Below are positions 1 through 10,700 of a stretch of DNA of 30,852 bases, piece after piece. The translations under genes and the position numbers were made by a program. The DNA is from a virus. Within the stretch, counting starts at the first letter, position 1. Every line of letters begins with the position of its first letter. The notes under the pieces were generated by a model that had not been told where the DNA came from, ran no database searches, and saw only the letters and a list, made by a program, of their open reading frames with translations. The stretch covers positions 1 to 30,852 of the IMG/VR virus record IMGVR_UViG_3300044302_002208; one strand, given 5' to 3'.

Positions 1-857
1 AAGCCTGCAACATTTCTATCTCTAGGAATGATTGCTCCTGCTATATCAACTGTACCTTTAACAAGTTCATTGTTAAGGTCTAGTAATTGTTTTGGGCTAA
101 CGCACAATACAGGTTGACTCATTGGTGCATGGTTATCATACATTCTCTTTAACGCACCTGAAATAGTTGCGAAAGAAATAACTTGTGTTGAACCAGTTCC
201 GTCTCCGTCTGTGTCGTTGTAGTAGCAGTTACCACCCAATGGGTTTACGGCTGCTGAGTTACTTGCGTTTTTGTTTAATGTAATCCATACATCAATACCG
301 TACATTTCTCTAGTTCCTGACCCAGGTGTTGTGTTAGCACCATCTGAGAAAGAACCATTGAATGCAAACCACTCAACTTCTCTTGCTACTTTTTCCATTG
401 CTTTTTCAAGCTGTAATGCAAATTCATCATTTACTGGACTACCACCAAACAATCCTAGTTTGTCTCCTGCTGTTACTGTTCCGTCTCCATCGGAGGCGTT
501 AGCAATATTAGCTGACAAATCAAAAGGATTTTGGTTTCCTGTAGATGCTAAAGCTGTATAAGTCATTTGTACACCTTTATGGAAAATCTGAGTTACATAA
601 GTATACGCAGCTCTGTCTCTTCCAAGATATTCTGTAGGTGCAGCACCTTCTTGTCCTTTAGTTGGTTCTGAAGAAATGGTTGCATTATCTTCTACTTGGA
701 CTTGCCAAAATGTAGAGTTTAATGTTTTACCACCATTCAAACCACCAACTGCTGACAGTAAAGGTGTTCTTTGACCACCAACTTTAAACAATTCACCAGT
801 AAAGTTATTGATATTTTGTGCATAAATCGTGTTATTAGTTAACGATATGTCTGCCAT
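1..857 (-). CDS. Major capsid protein, SU10/DUF5309-like (C-terminus off left edge)
   Basis: The frame is open from an ATG at 857 to the window edge, giving about 285 residues with no stop. An AGGAGA ribosome site lies about 10 bases upstream. The N-terminal part has the usual layout of SU10-type capsid proteins: TPLLSAVGG near residue 32, a W-x-V-Q-V-E-D segment, EGAAPTEYLGRDR, and later KVAREVEWFAFNG and REMYGIDVWI (compare the family pattern 'R-x-x-GI-x-x-WI-x-x-N'). It would form the icosahedral shell by HK97-fold assembly. It sits directly after a scaffold-like gene, as expected. The C-terminus is missing because the window ends. The structural role is well supported; the exact family assignment is from memory of the pattern. 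Confidence 0.82.
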   Translation of the reverse strand, partial: MADISLTNNTIYAQNINNFTGELFKVGGQRTPLLSAVGGLNGGKTLNSTFWQVQVEDNATISSEPTKGQEGAAPTEYLGRDRAAYTYVTQIFHKGVQMTYTALASTGNQNPFDLSANIANASDGDGTVTAGDKLGLFGGSPVNDEFALQLEKAMEKVAREVEWFAFNGSFSDGANTTPGSGTREMYGIDVWITLNKNASNSAAVNPLGGNCYYNDTDGDGTGSTQVISFATISGALKRMYDNHAPMSQPVLCVSPKQLLDLNNELVKGTVDIAGAIIPRDRNVAG

Positions 858-922
858 TTTTATCTTCTCCTATATAAATTGTCTAAATTGTTTATTTTTT
901 TAGAAGAAGTAAAAGAAACTAC

Positions 923-1393
923 TTAGCTGTTCTTTTTTGCTTCTTCTATAGCTGCAAGTTTTAGACGCATAGAGCTTCTAATATCGCCTTCTTTTCCTTC
1001 TGATTGTCTAATCGCTTCGATTAAATCATCAGTTTGAAAGCTATCTACTACTGAGTTTTTTGTTATGTTAGTTAACCTGTTTTGGCTATCTTGAATCTCA
1101 TCACGAATACCGTCTTGTTGCCCAACATCAGCCTCTATAGTGACTCCGTATTCCTCTGCTGCAAAAGTTTTTATAGCTTCGACATCTAAGTCTCCATTAT
1201 AAACCTGGCTTATTGCTTTACCGATACCTTGTGTGGTATCTAGTCCTGCATCTTTAAACACAGTTACCTTTGCTTGTTCTTCAAAAACCTCTAGCTTTTC
1301 TTTGAGAGCTTTATTTTCCTCTCTCATTGCTTTCCAGTTTTTGTCTTCACTTGCTTCGGAAGAGTCTAACTCTTGTTCTTCTGTCATATTCAC
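923..1393 (-). CDS. Capsid scaffolding protein (predicted)
   Basis: This is a 156-residue acidic protein with a predicted coiled coil near residues 18-45 (REENKALKEKLEVFEEQ) and a lysine-tipped helical C-terminus. Size, charge, coiled coil and position just before the capsid gene (65-base gap) are typical of phage scaffold proteins, which guide procapsid assembly and then leave or are cleaved. The listed start is GTG at 1393; an ATG two codons later (1387) is equally possible, with a weak AGAGAA site upstream. No protease domain is visible in it. The call rests on context and composition rather than a diagnostic motif. Confidence 0.65.
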   Translation of the reverse strand: MNMTEEQELDSSEASEDKNWKAMREENKALKEKLEVFEEQAKVTVFKDAGLDTTQGIGKAISQVYNGDLDVEAIKTFAAEEYGVTIEADVGQQDGIRDEIQDSQNRLTNITKNSVVDSFQTDDLIEAIRQSEGKEGDIRSSMRLKLAAIEEAKKNS

Positions 1394-1475
1394 TTGTCCA
1401 TTTCTCTAATGTTTTTTTCCAAGAGGTCATCAGGTATCCTCTGCCTATTTTTTACACTACTTTTTTTATTTGGCA

Positions 1476-1500
1476 GGTCTTGTTAGTAGGCATCAAGACC
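1476..1500. repeat. Inverted repeat in the scaffold leader
   Basis: GGTCTTG (1476-1482) and CAAGACC (1494-1500) form a perfect 7-bp stem around an 11-base loop. On the minus strand it lies between the promoter at 1554-1562 and the scaffold start, so it would be in the 5' leader of the scaffold/capsid mRNA. The sequence after it on the minus strand is A-rich, not U-rich, so it is not an intrinsic terminator. GGTC recurs at 1425, 1513 and 1544, so other pairings are possible. Confidence 0.45.
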
Positions 1501-1553
1501 GTATTCGTTCTAGGTCAAGTTTTACCCCCAGACCTTAGTACAGGGTCATAATG

Positions 1554-1562
1554 ATTATATCA
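1554..1562 (-). promoter_or_regulatory. Extended -10 promoter for scaffold and capsid genes
   Basis: On the minus strand this reads TGATATAAT, a perfect extended -10 (TGnTATAAT), within TTATGATATAAT. No good -35 box is seen 17 bases upstream, which is usual for extended -10 promoters. It lies about 160 bases before the scaffold start. The same 12-base core recurs at 18423-18434 before the whole structural operon, which supports it. It would give extra transcription of the two most abundant assembly proteins. Confidence 0.6.
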
Positions 1563-1588
1563 TAAATATATGAATGTATAGTTTAGAT

Positions 1589-2449
1589 TTAGATTTCTTC
1601 TAGACCTGTATATTGCCCAGTTTGACTTCTAACTGCTCCTGTTTGTGCAGCAGATAATGATTCTTGTTGTCCAATAATTCTTTGTATTCTCTTTTGTTCT
1701 TCAGGGTCTCCACTTAAACCACCCACTATATCAACTACATCTGTAGTTCTACCTTGTTGTTCTGCTATAGATTGTATTTGACCTGCTTGTCTAAATGATT
1801 GTTGAGCAGTCTTAGCTGTCAATCCTTGTTGTCTCAATGTCTCAGCCTGTGTCAATGTTATATTAAATCCTTCTGCTGAAGCTAGACCACCAATCTGTGA
1901 CCTAAGTATATTTTGTGATACAACTGTTGAAGCATCTATAGCACCTGTTGCTAACTGCTGACTAACGTTAGGGTCTATAGCACTAGCTATTATTTCTGCA
2001 TCTGTTAATTCTTGACCAAAATTTAATTGATAAAATTCTTTTACTTGTGGTATTGCAGTTAAAACATTTTGATATACAGCTTGTACTCTTTCTCCAAATT
2101 CTGAAGGAGATACTACATTTTCTATTAACGTAGCAATTCTATCATTAGTAATTATTACATTAGCATTAACACCTAGACTTTCTACTTTTCTTTTATATGC
2201 ATCTACTATTTGTAAGAACTCACTTTCTGAATATTTAACAGAAACACCGTCTGGATTTAAGTTACCAGGGAAAGCATCTGCATAAGCATCACTTTGTCTC
2301 ATAATATTTCCTGCTTCTACTGAATCATTGCCACTTTCTATATATGCGTCAACATATATTGACAGTAGTTCATCAGAAAAGTTTGGACCAAATTTACTTT
2401 TAGCTTCAGATATAATTGCTGCTTTTGCTGTTGATGATAACGTTGCCAT
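1589..2449 (-). CDS. Virion-associated protein of unknown function (286 aa)
   Basis: I do not recognise a named family with certainty. The N-terminal half has an ordered pattern (DAYADAFPGN, then SESEFLQIVDAYKRKV, then VSPSEFGERVQAVYQNV) that resembles proteins I recall in structural operons of actinobacterial phages. The C-terminal third is rich in Q, A, S and T. No signal peptide or membrane segment is seen. Its ATG overlaps the stop of the upstream 594-aa gene (TAATG), so translation is coupled. It is the last gene before the promoter that drives scaffold and capsid. A role as an internal or ejected virion protein is an inference from position. Confidence 0.55.
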   Translation of the reverse strand: MATLSSTAKAAIISEAKSKFGPNFSDELLSIYVDAYIESGNDSVEAGNIMRQSDAYADAFPGNLNPDGVSVKYSESEFLQIVDAYKRKVESLGVNANVIITNDRIATLIENVVSPSEFGERVQAVYQNVLTAIPQVKEFYQLNFGQELTDAEIIASAIDPNVSQQLATGAIDASTVVSQNILRSQIGGLASAEGFNITLTQAETLRQQGLTAKTAQQSFRQAGQIQSIAEQQGRTTDVVDIVGGLSGDPEEQKRIQRIIGQQESLSAAQTGAVRSQTGQYTGLEEI

Positions 2450-4233
2450 TATGTACTTTGTCCTCTCACTATACCTCTAGTTTGTGGACCAACACCTAAG
2501 AAACTACCTATATCATCAGTTACTTTATCCATTATGGTTTCATTACCTTTATTTAAACCGTAAGTAGTAAGAAGTTTATTAGCTTCTTGTTGGTCATTAG
2601 CATTTAATACTTCTATCCAATCTGTACTTGTTTCGTCTATTCTTTCTCCAAGTAATTGAAATGAAAAGTTTCTCCACGGTTGTGCTATTTCTTCGTAAGT
2701 TAGATTTTCATCATAAGTATCTGTAGTAAATAAAACTTTTCTAATATTTTTTAAACTATCTTGAACTTGTTGTATTCCTACTTCTTCACTTTCAGCATTT
2801 CTAATCATACTTGCATACTTATCTATATCAGCTTGTTCAAATGTTCCATACAAAGGCCCTAACCATTCTTCTGCTAATGCTCTTGCTGTTGCATATCCTG
2901 CTTGTGTAGTCTCTGGTTGCTTAGCTGAACCATTTAACCAATCTGTAAGTGCTTGTTCTTGTTGAATACCAGATAATGGGTCTCCTAATCCTTTAGCTTG
3001 ATTTAACCATTGCAATTCTGTCCAGGTTCCTGTTGTTAATTTATTACCAAACCAGTCTGTTAAAGACTGTCCGTTAAAAGTTACATCATCTGGATTAGAT
3101 ACACCATTTTGTCTAAGAACTTCTTTAGCTCTAATAGCATTATTTTTTAATAACTGTTCTGCATCTTTAGGTAATGTACTTAAATCTTTTCCTTGTGACA
3201 ATAACAACCAATCTCTTTCTTCTTGGCTATGTGTCTGCCACCATTCAGTACCTTCCCATTCATAATCAGCTATCTCTCTATTCTCAACGATACTTTCTAA
3301 CCATAAAGAATACATCTCATCATTTTCCATCCAAGGTCTGGTCTCTTTAACTTTGTCAAAGTTAGAAACTATCTGTTCAAAAAAACCACCTACTCCAGAT
3401 ACTTCCATATTTTCAACATCTACTTCAACTATGTTTCCTAATAAATAAGAACTAGACCATTGTTCAGAATTGAAATCAAATGTTTGTACAGCAGGTTTAT
3501 CTACTGTAAAAAAATTATCTATTTGTTCATCAGTAGCTGTGTATGCCATGTGCATAGATGTTTGAGGTATATCAAATACTATATAATTTAATCCGTCTAT
3601 ATTCCATATTTGCCCACCTAATCTACCGTATAAATTATCAGATACTACTTCTTCTTCCTCTACCACTGGCGGTGGTACATCTCCTGGAGGTTGTTCTCCA
3701 TCTCCTGGCTGTTGGTTATCTATTGGTAAATATTCAGATACTATTGGTGTATCAGAACCTCTTGCATCTAATCTTTGTTTAGCATCATCAATATGTCCTG
3801 TAAGCATCTCGTGAGTAGCTTGTATACCTTGCATTCTATCTACATTTGGCATTCCACCAGTAGCTTCTGTCTCTTCTTTAATTTTATCTAATCTATCTTG
3901 TTCTAAATCTTCTCTATATTCATCACTAAGCATATAATCTATTTTTGCTTGTGCATCTGCTTGTGCTGTTTTAGCTGTATTAATATCTATATCGCCAGTT
4001 TGTTCTAAACTTTCTTTTAGTTTGTTTCTTTGTTCTTGTTCAATACCTTCTAAAGTTAAATAACCTTGACCAGGAACTGTATATTTTACATTAGAATTAT
4101 TAAACCTTTCTTCTTTAGCTTCAGGTGTATCAGCAGTGCTTCTTAACTCGCTAATTTTTCTATCATACTCATTTTTATCAATGTAACCATCGATTAACTG
4201 TCTTAATAAACTTCTCTCTTGTGCATTGGCCAT
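2449..4233 (-). CDS. Putative structural protein (594 aa) with proline/acidic linker
   Basis: No known domain is recognised. The protein starts with a charged helical region (about residues 1-150), has a P/E/G-rich linker near residues 170-198 (QPPGDVPPPVVEEEEVV), and continues as a long W- and acid-rich region. The linker suggests two separately folded halves. Start and stop overlap the neighbouring genes (TAATG at both ends), so it is part of the tightly coupled virion operon. By position between the transglycosylase-like gene and the scaffold it may be an ejected internal protein, but nothing in the sequence proves this. Confidence 0.55.
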   Translation of the reverse strand: MANAQERSLLRQLIDGYIDKNEYDRKISELRSTADTPEAKEERFNNSNVKYTVPGQGYLTLEGIEQEQRNKLKESLEQTGDIDINTAKTAQADAQAKIDYMLSDEYREDLEQDRLDKIKEETEATGGMPNVDRMQGIQATHEMLTGHIDDAKQRLDARGSDTPIVSEYLPIDNQQPGDGEQPPGDVPPPVVEEEEVVSDNLYGRLGGQIWNIDGLNYIVFDIPQTSMHMAYTATDEQIDNFFTVDKPAVQTFDFNSEQWSSSYLLGNIVEVDVENMEVSGVGGFFEQIVSNFDKVKETRPWMENDEMYSLWLESIVENREIADYEWEGTEWWQTHSQEERDWLLLSQGKDLSTLPKDAEQLLKNNAIRAKEVLRQNGVSNPDDVTFNGQSLTDWFGNKLTTGTWTELQWLNQAKGLGDPLSGIQQEQALTDWLNGSAKQPETTQAGYATARALAEEWLGPLYGTFEQADIDKYASMIRNAESEEVGIQQVQDSLKNIRKVLFTTDTYDENLTYEEIAQPWRNFSFQLLGERIDETSTDWIEVLNANDQQEANKLLTTYGLNKGNETIMDKVTDDIGSFLGVGPQTRGIVRGQST

Positions 4234-5930
4234 TATATAATTCTAACTCTCCCTCCGCCACCAACTGTGGTAGGAGTATTTGTTTGTATTTTACCATAAA
4301 CATCCCCAAATAAACTATTAAAGATAGGTTTGCTTATCTTATAACTTAAAGAATATTTATCTGATGCTGAATCTGTAGTAAATCCTTCCCAAAAATCTTT
4401 ACCATAGTTACTCATATCTGGTTGTTTGTAATCAACAGTTCTATTATCTATTGTCTTACCACCAGTAAACGAATAACCTGTGTAGTCTTCTACCTTGTTT
4501 GCTGATAATCCTGCTTTTTCATTAGCTTCTCCTAAGCCTTTGACTACATCAGATAACAATAAAGAACCTTCGTATAATATATATGCGTATAAAGCTCCTG
4601 CAGATATAGTAGATAATCCCAATTTCTTACCCATTTGCATTATGCTAGTTTCAATAATTAAATCTCCTGGGTCTAATACTCTCATTGCTCTACCTGCTGT
4701 TTTACTTGTAACATCCTTTGCTTTACTAACAAATTCTTTAGCTGCATCTGCTAGAGCTGCACCTACTTCCCCTGCTTGTTCTAAAGTTTTTTGTGCTTTC
4801 CTAGCAAGTTCAGGGTCTACAAATTTTCCAATCTCATCTAATACATTTGTAGGTGTGTCTATTGGTATTAATTTGTATGGAGTTCCTTCTGGTTTTCTAA
4901 GAGGGTCTAAACTTGAAGGTAATGCTTCTTGTAATTTAGCTAACTCATCAGGATTTTTACCATATAAATCTAGTGCATAACCATCTTCTACTTTTTCAAT
5001 AACACCAGCTATTGCAATTTTTCCATCATCAAACATAGGTGAACCTTGTATTGCATTTTCTCCTATTTGTGCAGTTTCATCTAATCCTAAACGAACAAGC
5101 TCTCCATTCTTATTTTTAACATATATCTCTAAGTTATTTTCTTCTATTGTTTTAATAAGGTTCACAGTTGGAGTATTGTGCCATTGACCTTGATAATCTA
5201 AAGTACCTATTTTTTGTATATCATCTACTACATTTGTAGGTGTGTCTTTAAATTGAGAAGGTATATCTCCTGTAATTGTAAACACAGGGTCATCAGCTAT
5301 AGCTGCACCTAATGAGGCACCTCTAGGTCTTGTATCAACAAATTCTGTAATTTTTTTACCAATATCATCTACGTAATCTGCAAAAGAATTTTTTACTGAT
5401 GGATTTGTATTATAAGGATTAAAAGTTTTCCATATATTTTCTAATCTTTTATCTGAAATAGATGGAAATTCTTTTGCGTTACCATATAAAGTATTTAATA
5501 AAGTATCGAAACTCATGTTTAAATTATCTGCTAACTCTAATATACGTGGGTCAGTAGTAGTTATTTTAAGAAATTCATCAACCTCTCCTAAAGGTTTTCT
5601 TGAAAATGCTTTTGCTAATTCTTCAAATGAATCAGTAAATTCTGCTGCTGCATCTTGAGCTTTCTTAGGTAAATTACCTGCCATCCTTGACAACACACTT
5701 CTTGTCCTTACAGACTCAGGAACTAAAGCATATAACTCTCCTACTATTCTTGCCATCATATCTTCTGCTAAGTCAAGTGGAATTTTTGCAACATCAGTAA
5801 GATATTCAGTAATACCTGCGATTGATGTGCCATGCATTGCTGCATCTACAGTTAATAATCTTTTTAAAGCATACTGTCTTAAATCGTTTACGCTGAGACC
5901 TACTTTTCTAAGTATCTCCTCAGGAGTCAT
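4233..5930 (-). CDS. Putative internal virion protein (565 aa) with one hydrophobic segment
   Basis: The family is not recognised. It is mostly helical, with one strongly hydrophobic stretch near residues 440-465 (STISAGALYAYILYEGSLLL) that could enter a membrane. A short motif occurs twice: DTPTNVVDDI (about residue 230) and DTPTNVLDEI (about residue 360); the DNA there also repeats (around 4825-4860 and 5215-5250). The C-terminus is glycine-rich (VGGGGRVRII). Its start overlaps the end of the transglycosylase-like gene by 11 bases. A membrane-active ejected protein would fit the position and the hydrophobic helix, but that is inference. Confidence 0.55.
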   Translation of the reverse strand: MTPEEILRKVGLSVNDLRQYALKRLLTVDAAMHGTSIAGITEYLTDVAKIPLDLAEDMMARIVGELYALVPESVRTRSVLSRMAGNLPKKAQDAAAEFTDSFEELAKAFSRKPLGEVDEFLKITTTDPRILELADNLNMSFDTLLNTLYGNAKEFPSISDKRLENIWKTFNPYNTNPSVKNSFADYVDDIGKKITEFVDTRPRGASLGAAIADDPVFTITGDIPSQFKDTPTNVVDDIQKIGTLDYQGQWHNTPTVNLIKTIEENNLEIYVKNKNGELVRLGLDETAQIGENAIQGSPMFDDGKIAIAGVIEKVEDGYALDLYGKNPDELAKLQEALPSSLDPLRKPEGTPYKLIPIDTPTNVLDEIGKFVDPELARKAQKTLEQAGEVGAALADAAKEFVSKAKDVTSKTAGRAMRVLDPGDLIIETSIMQMGKKLGLSTISAGALYAYILYEGSLLLSDVVKGLGEANEKAGLSANKVEDYTGYSFTGGKTIDNRTVDYKQPDMSNYGKDFWEGFTTDSASDKYSLSYKISKPIFNSLFGDVYGKIQTNTPTTVGGGGRVRII

Positions 5931-6804
5931 TGTCTAAACTTAAACCTTTTAATACATCTATAGCTTCCCTAAAACTATCAAAACTAGACATGTACACTGA
6001 TTGTTCTGCTAGTTGTCTATCAACAGGAGGTAAACCATTTGATTCTCTTTGCTTGTTTATTTGTGCTTCAAACAAATCAACCATCTGTTGGTATGATTTC
6101 ATAAATGTCCCTGAAGGAACTCGTTCAGGAGCAGTCATTCTAGAAAAACTTTCTCTCATTTCTAATTCTCTTCTAGTTCTTTTTCTTGGGTCTACTTTTT
6201 CTACCACGTCATCTCCGTTGTCTACAACTGTTGTACTTGTACTAGGTATTGTAGTCGTAGTTGTTGGAGTTGGTGGTGTTTCCTCTAATTCTTCATAGTT
6301 GTCTATGTAACTTACTGCTAAATCCATATCTTCTTGTCTTGAATCTATAATATCTTTTATACCTTTTTCTACGTATGGTTCTATAAATTGATTCCATACA
6401 GACCAGGCACCATACTTTCCATCTGGAAAACTGTTAGGATTATCGTTTCTGTATTTAACTAAATCAACAGCAAATTGTGTTGAGTATTCTAAATCTGTTT
6501 TTACTTTCTCTCTGAAATCATCAAAACTTAATTCTCCACCATTATTTTTCATCCATTTTTTTGTAAAATTATCAGGTCCTTTTGAGTTATCATTTGTTCC
6601 CTCAGAGTCATGCCAGTAAGATTCTGCATTTATCTGCCATATACCTACATCTCTAGTTTTATTTTTGTTCTCTTTTCCTTCAATATTATTATTAAGGCCT
6701 GATTCCATTTGTGCAATAGCTAACATATTTGGTATATCAGAATTAGAAGCTCCTGCTTGTTTAAGCAGAAATATTAATAACCCAACTGCTATCTTTTCAG
6801 GCAT
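5920..6804 (-). CDS. Virion-associated lytic transglycosylase-like protein (SLT/lysozyme fold)
   Basis: The N-terminal 150 residues carry the hallmarks of the SLT/lysozyme superfamily: a helix ending in AQMESGLNNN with the likely catalytic glutamate E34, then DVGIWQIN (residues 52-59), the usual G-x-x-Q-I-N element. A W- and Y-rich helical part follows, then a T/P-rich linker (about 177-195, PPTPTTTTTIPSTST) and a helical tail. Such enzymes cut the peptidoglycan glycan backbone. Placed among structural genes far from the holin, it is more likely carried in the particle to open the wall during DNA entry than to act as the lysis enzyme. Stop and start overlap both neighbours. Confidence 0.75.
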   Translation of the reverse strand: MPEKIAVGLLIFLLKQAGASNSDIPNMLAIAQMESGLNNNIEGKENKNKTRDVGIWQINAESYWHDSEGTNDNSKGPDNFTKKWMKNNGGELSFDDFREKVKTDLEYSTQFAVDLVKYRNDNPNSFPDGKYGAWSVWNQFIEPYVEKGIKDIIDSRQEDMDLAVSYIDNYEELEETPPTPTTTTTIPSTSTTVVDNGDDVVEKVDPRKRTRRELEMRESFSRMTAPERVPSGTFMKSYQQMVDLFEAQINKQRESNGLPPVDRQLAEQSVYMSSFDSFREAIDVLKGLSLDNDS

Positions 6805-7772
6805 TATCTCTTGACTTGTCTACGACTTAAATTTGTTAAACTGTTTATAGTATCTGCAGCTCTTGCTCCTACTTGTCCTGCTGCACGTGATTGTGCTTCT
6901 AGTTCTTCTCTAGGTGCAAATACTTCTTCTATTACTTCATCAGTATCTTCTATTAATCCTTCGACATCTGGCTCTTCTGCCTCTGTTCCTGGAATAAATA
7001 CTGTTTGTTCAGGTCTACTTGTAGAGCTTACTGTTGTATCTCCTTCAATTACTCTAGTGCTTCCTTCTCTTGCAGGTGTATATTCAAACCTAGCATCTGT
7101 TCCCTGGCCTAATTCTGAAGAAGCTATGTTGAAATCTTTAGCTAATCCTTTAACTCTATTAGAAATATAGTCTCTTTCTTCAATACTTAGTGCAGCACCT
7201 TTTCTAGCTTTAGCTTTAGTTAATGTATCATCTACTAACTCATCTATTTCTTCAGCTTCAATCTTTGGAGAAGATGTAGTCATTGCTCTTCTTGCATTAA
7301 AATCAGTACGTATTGTTGATAATGCACCTAGCCAACTTACCTTGCCTCCTGTATTCATACTGAACTCCATAAGTTGTTTTATACCTTTAACAAATTCCTC
7401 ATCTGCTGCAACACCTACAGTTTTATTAGCATCAATAATTCCAACATTAACCATCTGTGTTTTAATAATTGCTATATTATCTTTAGTTAAATCTCTTGCT
7501 ACTTCTCCTGCATCTCTTGCAAAATAAACATGTTTAAATCCTTGTTGTTTTAAATATTCTTCAGCATCTACTTTTTTCATTATGACATTTCCATCAACTA
7601 TTACTTCCATATCATAATTAGATTGAAAACCTTCTCCTAAAGGTTTGTTTCTATCAGGGTCTGTTAGTAAATCTATAATAAACTGTGTTACATCGTCTTC
7701 TGGTTCCACACCATCAGTCTCAATAATATCTGAGACACTACCTGTTCTTGCTATGTATATACTTCCTGACAT
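6804..7772 (-). CDS. Putative structural protein (322 aa)
   Basis: No domain is recognised with confidence. Residues 1-190 look globular, with a helical region around EEFVKGIKQLMEFSMNTGGK. Residues 190-322 are acidic, low in aromatics and likely extended (IEGDTTVSSTSRPEQ, EEPDVEGLIEDTDEVIEEVF), ending in a basic SRRQVKR. It starts in a TAATG overlap with the 2089-aa gene and ends in the same way against the transglycosylase-like gene. It belongs to the virion module by position; its function is unknown. Confidence 0.55.
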   Translation of the reverse strand: MSGSIYIARTGSVSDIIETDGVEPEDDVTQFIIDLLTDPDRNKPLGEGFQSNYDMEVIVDGNVIMKKVDAEEYLKQQGFKHVYFARDAGEVARDLTKDNIAIIKTQMVNVGIIDANKTVGVAADEEFVKGIKQLMEFSMNTGGKVSWLGALSTIRTDFNARRAMTTSSPKIEAEEIDELVDDTLTKAKARKGAALSIEERDYISNRVKGLAKDFNIASSELGQGTDARFEYTPAREGSTRVIEGDTTVSSTSRPEQTVFIPGTEAEEPDVEGLIEDTDEVIEEVFAPREELEAQSRAAGQVGARAADTINSLTNLSRRQVKR

Positions 7773-10700
7773 TAATTTTCAACTCCAAACTTAACTACTT
7801 CATTATAGAACACTTCTTCAAAGACGACACCGAACATTGGGTCTTTAACAATTAACTCAGATGCTTTCTTAAATAGTAATTCTCTAACAGCTTGTGCTTT
7901 AGCACTGTCGTTAGTTGCTACCCAATAAGCTGCATCTTCTTTTGTAACCATCTTATTAGCTAATTGAACGCCTTTAAGAACTTCTGTTCTATAATCAGTA
8001 TATTCTTTTATAACAGGAGTTATTGCAAATTCAGAAAATCTTGGGTCATTAGCTGCTTTAGTAATAAGTTCTGCATTAAATGAATAGTCTGCTCCTTTTG
8101 GTAATTGATAACCAGGTAACTTTGCTAATTCTTCTGCTTTAGTTACTGGGTCTCCATAAGCTAATGGGAATAACTTAGCTAATACTATATCTACCTTTGC
8201 AAGTTCAGCTTTTATTGCTTGTTGACCTAACCCTGCTTCTTCAAACTTTCTTACCTTTTCAGCTTTAGCTGCTCTTTCTACTATAGAAGCAGCATAAGTA
8301 GCACTTCTGTAATAAAACTCTTCTTTAGTTAATGGAGTTACCATTCCTAATCCTTTTAATGCACCGTAAGCTGAGTAATCTATTTCCCCTTCTCCAAGAC
8401 CATCAAAGAAATATAAAACGTTACCACCATAATCTTCATATAAATCTTGATTATCTAAATAGAAATCATATTCAGGTTTGGTCATAGGTAATTTACCTGA
8501 TTCACTAATAGATTTTCCTTTAAGCTGCATAGATGCAGAAGTAAAACTATCTTCTAATGAATACTTATCTAGTCCTAAAAATCTAACTATATCTTTTGTA
8601 GCTTGAAAATCTGCTTCTTTTACACCCATAGTTTTTGCATATTCAATTTTTATATCTCTCCAGAAACTATGTATTACTGATAACTCAACAAAACTATTCC
8701 ATACAAGACCGCTATCTTCTCCTTCTTTTCCATACCATTCTAAGAATGTACTATCTTCTAAATCTGCTCTGTATAAAACATTCATCCTTGGAACAAGTGG
8801 ATTAATATTTCTATCCCATGCTTTTAATTGATAAATGTTATCTCTAATAATTGCAGCTTTATCAAATAAAAATTCGGAGTCTTGTACTTCATCAGGAAAT
8901 AATATTGAAGCTATCTGTGTACCTTGTGTAGTTGCTAACGAATACAAATCTTCATCTAAACCTGAGAATCCTAATTTACTTGCTACAGAATTTAATATAT
9001 TCTTTCCTGTAGCAGGTAATGTTTCTTCCATTAACACTTCTCCTACAAAACTTTTTAAATCTCCTGCACCACCTTCAAAAGGTAAACCGAATTGAAATAT
9101 AGTTCTTTCTAACGTTCTTCTTGCTTCTGGATTATCTGCAGTTAATAAACCTACTGGTATAGCTACAACTGGTCCTAGTGGAGGAAACAATCCACCACCT
9201 GCAACACCTAATGCTGATAGTGGAAAACTTCTTTTAAGAATTATTCCACTTTCTTCTATACCAATATCATCTGTCCATACTCCTTCTCCACCACTTTTAA
9301 CATAATTTTCCAATGCAGTTCCACCTACAGGTATTATTAAATATTGCTCTCCAAACTTGTCCTCATAGATTAGGTTTTCTTCTAATCCTTTTCTGTAGGC
9401 AAATGCAACTTGTGCTGTAGCTCTAGTATTTGTTGTTCCTAACTGGAACCATCTACCCAGTACTTCTCTATATGCTTCAAAGAACGGTAAACCTAACCTG
9501 TATGCTTCAGCAACATATCCTCTTTCCAGTAAGTTATAAAGTAATCTGTTATGTATTTCAAATGCTGCTTCTGATGCTCTTCTATCTAAGTCATCATAGG
9601 TCATGTTTCTTGTTATATCTGACCTAACATCTGCTCTATCTAACATTGTGTGATAATCTATCTCAGTTAATTCTTGAACTATTGGACTATTTTTAGGATT
9701 ATTAATAATAAACTTCCCAGTCTTTTCATCCAAGAAAGAATGTAGCCCACCTCTTTGAGCAATATTTACTACTTCTTCGTATTTTATATTTCCTAGTTTA
9801 AGTTCTTTTCTAAGTTCTTTAACACTAGGAGTAGAGTTAACTTCTTTTAAATATTTCTCAAAGCTATCGACTATAGCATTAGCATCTTTATTTGTATCTG
9901 GACCAAAGAAATCTATTAATGTTCTTCTTAATGTAGACTTTTGTTCTGGAAGAAGGCTTCCATTTAATACAACTTCTTCTTTTCTTAGGTTTGAATAGTA
10001 TGTTCCTATCTTTGTATTATCATCGCCTAACCTAATGTTGGCAATTTCTTTATCTGTAATGTATGCTTTTCTTTCTGCATTCTGTATGTTTACATTAAAC
10101 TCTAATTGATTATCTTTCATACCTCCTAAAGCTCTAGGTGTATATATACCATCTGAACTATAAGAAACAACAGTAATACCATCATCTGTTTTAGATACTG
10201 ACTGTTTTACTATCTTTGACATTACAGAATCTATTTCTTCTTGGTCTAGACGTTTATCTTCTAATAATCTTTTGGCTTTTCTAACTAAATCATCCGATAA
10301 ATTAACTGGAACATTAGGGTCATAATGATTTTTTAACATATCAGCTAATGCATTTCGTTGTGCAAAAGCCATGTTGGCATCAATGTAATGTAAATATGCT
10401 TGTTTAAATGTAGGAATACGAACTAATGATGCTTCTGCTTGTCCTACTGTAAAAAATAACGCATCTGTTAATGCTTGGTATCTTTCTATAAATCCTTTTG
10501 TATCAGGTTTTTTAACGCCAGGGACTGAAGCAGGTAAATTATCTATGTTTCTATTTATAAGACGAGTTAACTGTTTTTTGATACTTTGTGTATTCATAGT
10601 TCTTAATACTTCAAAATCTCTTACATCTATCTTTCCTACTCTTCCACTTGCTATAACTTCAATCAATCCATTATCTGCACCAGTAAAGTTATTAATAGAC

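Noticed and set aside
271-561. Plus-strand 96-codon open frame
   Set aside because: It lies antisense within the capsid gene, lacks a ribosome site and has serine/proline-rich shadow composition.
1476-1500. Intrinsic terminator before the scaffold gene
   Set aside because: The stem is good but is followed by A-rich, not U-rich, sequence on the transcribed strand, and on the other strand the T-run precedes the stem.
4495-4980. Plus-strand 161-codon open frame
   Set aside because: It is an antisense shadow of the 565-aa virion gene with no ribosome site or recognisable motif.
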